DNA from: Pisolithus tinctorius
Taxonomy: Eukaryota > Basidiomycota > Agaricomycetes > Boletales > Pisolithaceae
Length of the DNA: 64,000 nucleotides
Assembly (NCBI GenBank): GCA_024663395.1
Contig: JANFAH010000002.1
Coordinates: forward strand, 2,294,001 to 2,358,000
Reading direction: 5' to 3'
The position numbers and the translations under genes were made by a program. A model generated the notes under the pieces. It had not been told where the DNA came from. It searched no databases and saw nothing but the letters and a program-made list of their open reading frames with translations. Below, piece after piece: positions 56,575 to 64,000 of the stretch; positions within the stretch are counted from its first letter, which is position 1, and every line of letters begins with the position of its first letter.

Positions 56575-59500
56575 ATGGCTTCAACCGACGACGTTTCCCA
56601 GAAGCGAGCAGAGCTGGAACGCTGTCCTCCTGGGGAAGATGACCGGGATGTTGCTCTCTTCAACCTGGCGTGCGCCCTTCACGAAAGATACGATAAAGAG
56701 GAAGAAATCGATGACTTGAACGAGGCGATCACTTTCCACCGTGCTGCTTTGTCACTGCGACCAGTCGGGAATGACGATCGGTCTCTGTCACTCCTCAACC
56801 TCGCTTTCTGTCTTGGGATTAGGTATGACCAACAGGGGGCAGTCGACGACTTAGAAGAAGCCATCACACTTGAACGTGACACACTAGAACTCTCTCCACC
56901 AGGACATTACAATCATGATGTATGTCTTTACAACCTTGCTACTCACCTCGAATGGAGGTTCCGCCAACAGGCTGACATGCGGGACCTGGATGAAGTGATT
57001 GACCTGCACCGTGCAGTTTTGGAACTATATCCCCCTGGACATCCTGAACGGTCTTCATCGCTTGATCAACTTGCCCTCTGTCTCTTGAATAGGTATGAAG
57101 ATAGGGGGATGGTCGATGACTTGGACGAAGTTGTGACACTCAGACGTGCAGCACTAGAGCTCTGTCCACGGGGCCATCCTGATCATGGCGAATCTCTTCA
57201 CAACCTTGCTTGTGACCTCAGGAGGAGGTTCACGGCTCAGGCTGCGATCCGCGACTTGGAGGAATCGATTGAACTGCTCCGTTCAGCTCTCGAATTGCGT
57301 CCCCCTGGACATCCTGATCGGTCCTCGACGTTCCATGAGCTTGCTCTGTGTCTATCCAACAGATATGACAAGCTGGGGACAGTCGACGACTTGGAAGAAG
57401 CTATCGTGCGTGGACGTGCAGCACTAGACCTCCATCCGCCGGAGCATGCCGATCGTGATGAATCTCTTCACGATCTCGCTTGCGCCCTAAGGAAGAGGTT
57501 CGTGAAGCAGGCTACAATACACGACTTGGAGGAAGCGATTGAGTTGCACCACGCAGCTTTGGAACTACGTCCCTCTGGGAATCAATGTCGGTCTTCGTCA
57601 CTCCGTGGACTTGCTCTCTGTCTGTCGAATAGATATGACAAGCTGGGGGTAGTTGATGACTTGGAAGAAGCCATCACGCTTGAACGTACAGCGCTAGAGC
57701 TCTGTCCACTTGGGCATGCCGATCATGGTGCATCTCTTCACAACCTTGCTTGTGATCTCAGGAAGAGGTTTACAAAAAAGGCTGTGATCAGCGACTTGCA
57801 AGAGGCGATTGAGCTGCTCCGCCCAGCTTTGAAGCTACGTCCCATCGGACATCCTGATCGGTCCTCATCACTTCATGAGCTTGCTCTCTGTCTGTCTAAT
57901 AGGCATGACAAGCTGGGGGTAGTCGATGATCTGGAAGAAGCCATCGCGCTTGGAGGTGCAGCACTAGAGCTCTGTCCCACAGGGCATCTCGATCGCGGCG
58001 TAGTGCTTTACAGCCTTGCATGCAACTTGTGGAAGAAGTTTCAGAAGCAGGCTGACATGCCCGAGTTGTGCAGGGAAATTTTCCTTGATCAGGCGGCGTC
58101 GGTGGTCTGTCCAACAAGCAGGGTTGATGTCGCCTTTTCCCTTTCCGAGCTTTCACTACACCTGTGGGTCCGGTTTCAGAAGCAGGCCACGATGGCTGAC
58201 CTAGACAATGCTATTTGTCTTGCAACGTGTGCTGTAGAACTCCGATTACCTCATGAAGATGTTTCCGTAGGAGCATGGGTTCAGAGGGTAGCCCAGGGGG
58301 CAGGCTCTGGCGAACCCGTAATACTTGGTCAAGCGGCAAATGATCTATGTGTCCTTGCGAATTGCCATAGGGCCAGATACCAAACCCAGCATGCAATCGT
58401 CGACCTGAACGAGGCCATCACATATTACCGATATATGCTGCAACTCCGCCCTGCTGGACATCCTAGCCGCGCTTCGTCCCTCCACGACCTTGCACAGTGC
58501 CTAGCAGATCGATTTCGTCGACAATCCACAACAGTTGATCTGGACGATGCCATTGTCCTTGAACAAGAGGTCCTGGATTTACTCGTACGTGGCGATCCAG
58601 GTTACGACGAGTCCCGGGTCTTTCTTACGACCTACCTCCAAATGAAGTTCAGCTCACAAGTTGCTACGATGTCCACGGATGCCTCAAGTGTTACCCTCTT
58701 TGACATTAAGCAAGTTATCCGCAATGTTGCGTTTGAAATCCTCAAGACCGTACCGACCAGGCTACTGCACACACCTACTGGCATCCTATGCAACCGTGAT
58801 GCGCAGGTATCACAATTCATGAACAGTCAACAGTACAAACGGCTGGTGTCTCTGTGCACAACACGCAGCCGGGCCCAGCAAATGGAACTTATCCATACTA
58901 ATGTCTCTAGACACTTCCAGTACGTCACGCTTTCTCACCGCTGGGGTGAAGCAGAGCCATCATTGCGCGACATCGAGGGCCACCCGATATATGGTATGTC
59001 AACCAAAGGAGGGTTTGGAAAGCTCCAAGCCTTCTGTCGCGTTGCTTTGGAGCGGGATTACATATGGGCATGGAGCGATACGTGCTGTATCGACAAACAC
59101 AGCAGTGCCGAGGTACAAGAAACGATTGGATCAATGTTCGTGTGGTATCGGCAGTCTGCCTTGACCATCGTATACCTTTCTGATGTTCCCAGTGCTGGTT
59201 TCCTCGGCAACAGCGAATGGTTCAGGCGCGGATGGACCCTCCAAGAACTACTGGCTCCCAAAATCACAGTATTCTATACCCAAGACTGGTCACTTTATAA
59301 GAACCTAACGTCATCGAACCATAAGACCGATGTCGCTGTGCTGGAAGAGCTGGAGAGGGCAACTGGAATAGAATCACGTTTCCTCGCCAACTTTTCTCCC
59401 GGTATGGATGATGCACGGTCGAGATTGCAATGGGCATCATCGCGTCGCACCACCCGACCAGAAGATATTGCTTATTCACTTTTCGGGATCTTCAATGTTC

Positions 59501-60297
59501 ACCTTCCCGTTCTGTATGGCGAATCCGCCGAGAACGCGACTGGTCGTCTTCTGGCGGAAATCATATCAGATTCTGGGGATATCTCGGTTCTAGATTGGGT
59601 CGGGGAGGCATCTTCGTTTCATAGCTGTCTCCCTGCTCACATCACCTCGTATCAAATATTGCCATCGCCTCGACTCCAACCTAATTCGGAAGAACAGTCA
59701 TTGGCGATAAGTCAGGGGCTCTCGTCATTCGAGGTACTGCGTAACTTCGCCACGTCCCTACTCCCCCAATTCCTCAGTCGTTCTCTGAGACCATCAAGCA
59801 TTACCCCTGCGGATCGGCTGCGAATTCCAGATTCATACGCACCGAGCGATGTGTATGATTTCAACTCATTTACTAGAGCACCCCTTCCGCGGTTCCGCAA
59901 CCGTTGCCTTATACTGCCGTGCATCGCCCACCTCATCACAGCGGCTCAATTGAGAGGCGAAGATTTATCGGCACCGAGTTACACATACAAAATCCAGGCA
60001 CGCGGTCTGAGGCCATTGGAGATCGAGCTTCCAGACAAGCTAGAAAGTGCGACAATCTCACAAGGGGCTCTGCAGCTCGTTCGCCCTTGGCACTCGAGGG
60101 GTCAATCTGCCGCATTAGACGCCACAAGTGAAGGGCGGCTACTTCTTACACTTGGAAGGCCATTTAATGCTCTTCTGCTGATTGAAGTGCCTCATTCACA
60201 GTACAAAAGGATTGCGTCTTCTACGCTCATTACTGCTCAGCCCGCAGACTCGGCCAGCATTCTGAAAAGCAAAGTCAGGATATTTCATATTGTGTAG
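56575..60297 (+). CDS. Intact TPR-HET protein
   Basis: This single-exon gene encodes 1240 residues from ATG 56575 (MASTDDVSQKR). Residues 23-472 are ten exact-length 45-residue TPR-like helical repeats (consensus SLHNLACDLRKRF, then DLEEAIELLRPALELRPPGH), alternating in two subtypes, followed by an incomplete unit and a linker with three more TPR-like segments up to about 690. The HET domain begins near residue 780: YVTLSHRWG at 783, then AWSDTCCIDKHSS, TIVYLSDVP and RGWTLQELLAP near 885. A conserved C-terminal region (PRFRNRCLILPCIAH, then LVRPWH, then STLITAQP) ends in RIFHIV. HET domains trigger incompatibility-type cell death in fungi when activated; superstructure repeats often act as sensors. 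No NACHT or NB-ARC domain is visible, so the order TPR then HET differs from classical fungal NLRs. A role in recognition is inferred. Confidence 0.9.
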   Translation: MASTDDVSQKRAELERCPPGEDDRDVALFNLACALHERYDKEEEIDDLNEAITFHRAALSLRPVGNDDRSLSLLNLAFCLGIRYDQQGAVDDLEEAITLERDTLELSPPGHYNHDVCLYNLATHLEWRFRQQADMRDLDEVIDLHRAVLELYPPGHPERSSSLDQLALCLLNRYEDRGMVDDLDEVVTLRRAALELCPRGHPDHGESLHNLACDLRRRFTAQAAIRDLEESIELLRSALELRPPGHPDRSSTFHELALCLSNRYDKLGTVDDLEEAIVRGRAALDLHPPEHADRDESLHDLACALRKRFVKQATIHDLEEAIELHHAALELRPSGNQCRSSSLRGLALCLSNRYDKLGVVDDLEEAITLERTALELCPLGHADHGASLHNLACDLRKRFTKKAVISDLQEAIELLRPALKLRPIGHPDRSSSLHELALCLSNRHDKLGVVDDLEEAIALGGAALELCPTGHLDRGVVLYSLACNLWKKFQKQADMPELCREIFLDQAASVVCPTSRVDVAFSLSELSLHLWVRFQKQATMADLDNAICLATCAVELRLPHEDVSVGAWVQRVAQGAGSGEPVILGQAANDLCVLANCHRARYQTQHAIVDLNEAITYYRYMLQLRPAGHPSRASSLHDLAQCLADRFRRQSTTVDLDDAIVLEQEVLDLLVRGDPGYDESRVFLTTYLQMKFSSQVATMSTDASSVTLFDIKQVIRNVAFEILKTVPTRLLHTPTGILCNRDAQVSQFMNSQQYKRLVSLCTTRSRAQQMELIHTNVSRHFQYVTLSHRWGEAEPSLRDIEGHPIYGMSTKGGFGKLQAFCRVALERDYIWAWSDTCCIDKHSSAEVQETIGSMFVWYRQSALTIVYLSDVPSAGFLGNSEWFRRGWTLQELLAPKITVFYTQDWSLYKNLTSSNHKTDVAVLEELERATGIESRFLANFSPGMDDARSRLQWASSRRTTRPEDIAYSLFGIFNVHLPVLYGESAENATGRLLAEIISDSGDISVLDWVGEASSFHSCLPAHITSYQILPSPRLQPNSEEQSLAISQGLSSFEVLRNFATSLLPQFLSRSLRPSSITPADRLRIPDSYAPSDVYDFNSFTRAPLPRFRNRCLILPCIAHLITAAQLRGEDLSAPSYTYKIQARGLRPLEIELPDKLESATISQGALQLVRPWHSRGQSAALDATSEGRLLLTLGRPFNALLLIEVPHSQYKRIASSTLITAQPADSASILKSKVRIFHIV
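56641..57990 (+). repeat. Tandem 135-bp coding repeats (ten TPR-like units)
   Basis: Ten in-frame units of exactly 45 codons lie head to tail, with odd and even units more alike among themselves, giving a 270-bp dimer period. The same array is present in the copies at 45209 (ten units), 39145 (six units) and 40950 (about nine). Confidence 0.88.
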
Positions 60298-60967
60298 ATA
60301 TGTTCAATTTATGGCGATCCGGGATATCCGTGACGTGATTGAGATGCGTCTGCGGGATCGATCTAGTACTGTTTTGTCTGTAACGGACGTATCAGTGTAT
60401 AGACCAGGGCATGTATGTATGGCGTGTACATGCATCGGCGTCGTCGCACGTTTGAATCGGTCGATAGTACTGAACAGCTGAACGTCGTATCCGTATGGCG
60501 CTCCGTTTGGGAAAAAAATAATGCGCGACACAGGATAATGCGCGACACAGGATATGCGGTGCGAGGCGCGCGATGTCGGGAGTGCACGAATGGTTGGCCA
60601 TTTATGGAGGGGAACTATCCCAAGTAAATGCGGGGAGTGATAGTCTAAATGATTTACGGAACTAGCAGGTAACTACGTAGCATGGACTCTATGATACTTT
60701 GATAGGAAGAGAGGTACACCATACTGCTGATCCCATGAAGCACCCATGGGACGATTCGAAATGTTAGAACTTCAGCGCTAGTTGACTTGAAAGAACTCCT
60801 TGACAACCACTGCCGAATTTTTGTATGCGTTCTTCCTGTTAGTATGGGACACCATAAATCACGCTGCAGAGACGACTGGCATTAACTGTGGTGGAATGGG
60901 ATGGGAACATCACTACATCGATGGTTTGAAGCCTTGGTGAATCGTGACGCTGTGGGCGTGGGAAGTC
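60298..60967. other. 3' flank of the intact TPR-HET gene
   Basis: No gene is seen. It contains a 17-bp direct duplication at 60520-60553 (aatgcgcgacacaggat twice). CpG is normal. Confidence 0.45.
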
Positions 60968-60985
60968 AAACCCTAACCCTAACCC
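60968..60985 (+). repeat. Short interstitial telomere-like tract
   Basis: aaaccctaaccctaaccc contains nearly three copies of CCCTAA, the complement of the fungal telomere repeat TTAGGG. It is too short for a telomere and could be chance, but it lies just left of the CpG-poor region. Confidence 0.6.
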
Positions 60986-61964
60986 ATGATTGGTGACAGT
61001 ATTTGCTGCAAACTTCTCCATTCGAGGTCACCCCCAGAAAGATCATTTGCTAGGCTGTAGTCCATGCAGAATCCACACTTCGGATGCATGCAAATATGCC
61101 TTTCTATAAATTTCGCCGTTGTATTCACTCCATGTTCAATGTGTACCCTCACACAATTGATAAATTGACATTATGTCTCCAAGTTCATGTGGTTTCTGTG
61201 TTGGGAAAATCTAGATTCTACTAGCAAATACTGTAGGCTTGTTTTGCTGGATGGTATAGGTTGAATACAAGCATGAGTCGAGCATTGTCTCCAAGTACAT
61301 TATTGCATATCATGCATTATATGTCCTGTGTTGCACATTGTATATTCTGTGTCATGCATTGTATATTGTGTATTGCACATTCACTGTGGAAATGAGATTT
61401 TGTCTGGTACTGGGTATTGTATGGGCAGACAACAGGACTGTAGATAGAATGTATGTCAACAGGTGATCCACCTTCATTGAGGTAGGTTATGTAATGCCAT
61501 GCTTCTCTGACACTCACTGGAGTCCAGCCAGCCTCAGTGGCTGCAGTTCTGGCAGACAGATACCATGTCACTTGTCCCTTCTCCAGTTGTCATCCAGCCA
61601 GATGGTCTGTTGATACAGTTATAGTATAGGATTGTTTGAGTTCATCTGTAGGCATAATGCAGAATCCCTATGCAAATCCCCCCCTGGGTACCCTCCCTTC
61701 TGCAATTCTCACATATAGTGCACCTTCTGTTTGTCACCCACACATTCATCATCCTCCTGGCTAGCTCCTGAATATGTTCCAAGGCCCATGTGACCATGAG
61801 CTGCCTGAGCAGGTCTGTGGCATGAGTGTGGACATGAGTTTCAGCCACATGATTCAGTCACTTGTAGTCATAAAAGTGGGTCATCCAACATGTACATTTT
61901 GTCCTGAAACTGGGACTAACCAACATCAGCCAGTGGTCCCTAGGGGTGGGTAGGCCAAACCAAA

Positions 61965-62190
61965 CTGTGAAGGTGTGGTTGGCCTATGTCATAGGATGGT
62001 GGATCAACTGCCCTGGAAGTGGGGTTGGCTGACATGACTAAAGGATGGATCAATGACCTGGAAGTGAGGTCAGCCAATGCAGCTATGGGATGAATTAGTG
62101 ACCTGAAAGTGGGGTGGGCCAATGCAGCTGTGGGATGAATTAGTGACCTGGAAGTGGGGTCAGCCAACACAGTGTCACACACCAAAGGTG
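61965..62190 (+). repeat. 45-bp minisatellite
   Basis: Units starting near 61965, 62010, 62055, 62100 and 62145 share gacctggaagtggggt-like, cagccaatgcag-like and gggatgaattagt-like parts at a strict 45-nt step. The step is a multiple of three and one minus-strand frame stays open through it, but no ATG-started gene is convincing. Confidence 0.82.
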
Positions 62191-63492
62191 TTGTGGACAT
62201 GGTTACAGCTGACTCTGCCTAACTTGTTGACAAGTTGCATGCAATGCCCATGCCATGCAGATGAAGACTAAAGGGCTCATGCATAGAAAGACTGCTAGAT
62301 GTGAACAGTCATCCTTTGCACAAGAATGAGTTGTCAGTGCTAAAGAGAAAAGAGGAAGCGAGTTAAGCACACATTAAAGGTTTTTAGCACCCATGTATGG
62401 CATTCCAGTTTTTGTCATATCTCCACCATTTCCAAAGATATTGACTCCATTCTCACACTCACTTAAAGTGCTCAGCCACACAATTCTGCCTTCCAAATTT
62501 GGAGAGGATCCTTGCACCCTATGCATTTCTACAGCACTCCATCCATCAGATGCTCATTTTGCTAAGTCTATCAATAATGGCTGCCTCTTCATCGATTGTC
62601 TCACTTGTCTCATTTGCCAGAGACAGTGGTTATGTATATCTGCCAGGCATTCCCACCAGCTTCTGTCCTGAAGCCCCCTGGTTCATCCCATCATTGTCAG
62701 CCCCATCTCATCCCATGCAGCTTGGTCAGTGTGTTCTCCTTGTCAGTATGACTTCCAGAAGGATGTTCTTTGGTCACCTCGGGTCTGTCACTTGGTTAGA
62801 AAGGTCTTATGTGGTTGTTTCAGTCTCCCCTCTTGATGAAGCATATGGATTGTTCCTCCCTGCTCCCTGCACCATCTTTATTCCAATCTTGTCCATCATT
62901 CTCCCCACATTGCAACAGCTGCAGCATAATCTACTGTTCTCCAGCCTCCCAGATCACATCCATGATGAGTATGACATGCATCTTGCCTTCTTACTGCAAG
63001 ATCCAGCAGAAGACATCCCCCCTTCTCCTCCTCCATCAGAGCCCCATTCATGAAGCTTTTGTTAACTTTGCTGAGAGGATGAAAGGGTGGGAGACATGAT
63101 CCCTTATGCTCCCATTGCCCCACAGACCCCCAATGCCCTAGCCCCCTTTGATGCCTGACTCATGCCCTTCAATTCTGGAATTAATACTTTCCTATCTGGA
63201 AACACTGTCCATCTGTCATGCCATCTTTGGATCTAGAGATGTCTCTGCCAAGATCTGACTTGCATCACCACCCCCTAATGTGATATCAGTGTGCTTACTT
63301 AGTTTCTGACTTTATTTGACTCATTCTGTGATATTTTGATTGTCCTTGACTCATTCATTGCCAATACTTACCAATCTTTTTTGCTTGCTTACTTTTCATT
63401 TCTCACTTACTCATCATGATTACTCAGTCCTTACTCATTACTTACCAAGTGTTTGTGCCTTGTTTGTCACAAGCTGTGCCCCTCCCACAGTA

Positions 63493-63500
63493 TATAAACC
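63493..63500 (+). promoter_or_regulatory. TATA-box-like element
   Basis: tatataaa lies after a pyrimidine-rich stretch. About 90 nt downstream begin two direct copies of a block containing agttgaggctc and ggtctatctg-like sequence (63583 and 63632, 49-nt step). This could be the promoter of an LTR-type element that continues past the window end. Confidence 0.4.
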
Positions 63501-64000
63501 CCCATGTACTTAGCTACAACCCAAGCAATCAAGAAGCAGCCCAGAAGTCAGTTCAGTTCAGCTCAGCATATCTCATCATTGACAGTTGAGGCTCATTCAG
63601 AGGAGTCTATCTGTCTTCATTCATACTTGGTAGTTGAGGCTCCATGAAGGGGTCTATCTGCCTCCATCCTTTATCTGAAGCTTCATCCACACTTAGTCAG
63701 CAGGTCTTGCTTAGTCATCCTCCCACTCCTGCATAACTCGTCATTGACTTGTGCCAGGAGCATGTTTTATCAAAGTCCATCATTCCAGAGTACTTTCAGC
63801 TGAACACCTTCACTCTGTTCAGCATCCTCCATCCAGTCATCACTCGCTTGCCTACTCCTGCATAACTTGTTGTCAACTTGCACTGTGGGGAGCAGGTATC
63901 TGCTACCTAGTATGGGGATGTGGGCTCCAGCCTAGGGATAGGCAATCTGAAGGGGTGAGTTTGACCCAAGAGGAGTCACTCTAGCAGTAGGAGGGTGGAG

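Larger units (their letters stand above)
61290..64000. other. CpG-depleted region, probable old methylated repeat
   Basis: By eye only five CpG dinucleotides occur in 2.7 kb (near 62359, 62593, 62779, 63739 and 63845), although the base composition would predict well over one hundred; TpG and CpA are in excess. The flanking TPR-HET region is CpG-normal. Loss of methylated CpG in a repeat explains this best. Weak frames at 62499-63053 lack an ATG at the start and any domain. No intact gene is supported. Confidence 0.7.

Noticed and set aside
62499..63053. A 184-codon frame in the CpG-poor region
   Set aside because: It starts with TTG, has no domain and lies in repeat-like, CpG-depleted DNA.
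1..64000. CRISPR arrays, rRNA, tRNA and bacterial-type operons
   Set aside because: No spaced short repeats with unique spacers, no rRNA-like blocks, no complete cloverleaf, and the genes have spliceosomal introns typical of a fungal nuclear genome.

Overview
The window looks like nuclear DNA of an Agaricomycete-like basidiomycete. The genes have many short introns of about 45-70 nt with GT-AG or GC-AG ends. The conserved genes are fungal housekeeping genes, and the accessory part holds cytochrome P450s, TPR-HET proteins and a non-LTR retrotransposon. No ribosomal RNA, tRNA, CRISPR or bacterial-type operon was seen. All gene identities come from reading motifs in conceptual translations, and no database search was possible.

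Left part, about 0.5-21.4 kb, is a conserved housekeeping block. It runs: peroxisomal multifunctional beta-oxidation enzyme FOX2 (-), B-type cyclin (-), an FHA plus G-patch protein (-), the NHEJ factor XLF/NHEJ1 (+), a 5.3 kb stretch with no recognisable gene, autophagy scaffold ATG17 (-), a zinc-finger/LysM protein (+) and the mitochondrial outer-membrane import factor MIM1/TOM13 (+). Two gene pairs (FHA/NHEJ1 and ATG17/LysM) start from divergent promoters of only about 120 nt.

Middle and right part, about 21.8-60.3 kb, is a duplicated and decaying accessory cluster. It has three related P450 genes (two tandem on +, one on -) that share a 14-nt microexon encoding the I-helix motif and carry several GC-AG introns. 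It has one apparently intact single-pass membrane protein gene with NPF-type endocytic motifs and two decayed copies of it. It also has five copies of a TPR-HET gene family: one intact 1240-residue gene at 56.6-60.3 kb, three broken copies and one short TPR-only remnant. All three membrane-protein copies lie next to a TPR(-HET) copy, and both families share a 3' flanking repeat. HET domains in fungi are linked to allorecognition and cell death, so this resembles a birth-and-death recognition locus. That role is an inference.

A full-length non-LTR retrotransposon of about 6.6 kb (two intact ORFs, 32-nt A tail, 14-bp target-site duplication) sits inside one TPR-HET gene and separates its last 110 or so codons. 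The final 2.7 kb of the window are almost free of CpG dinucleotides, unlike everything to the left. They contain a 45-bp minisatellite and a TATA-like promoter with short repeats, probably an old methylated repeat or LTR-type element. A short telomere-like (CCCTAA) tract lies just before that compositional boundary.
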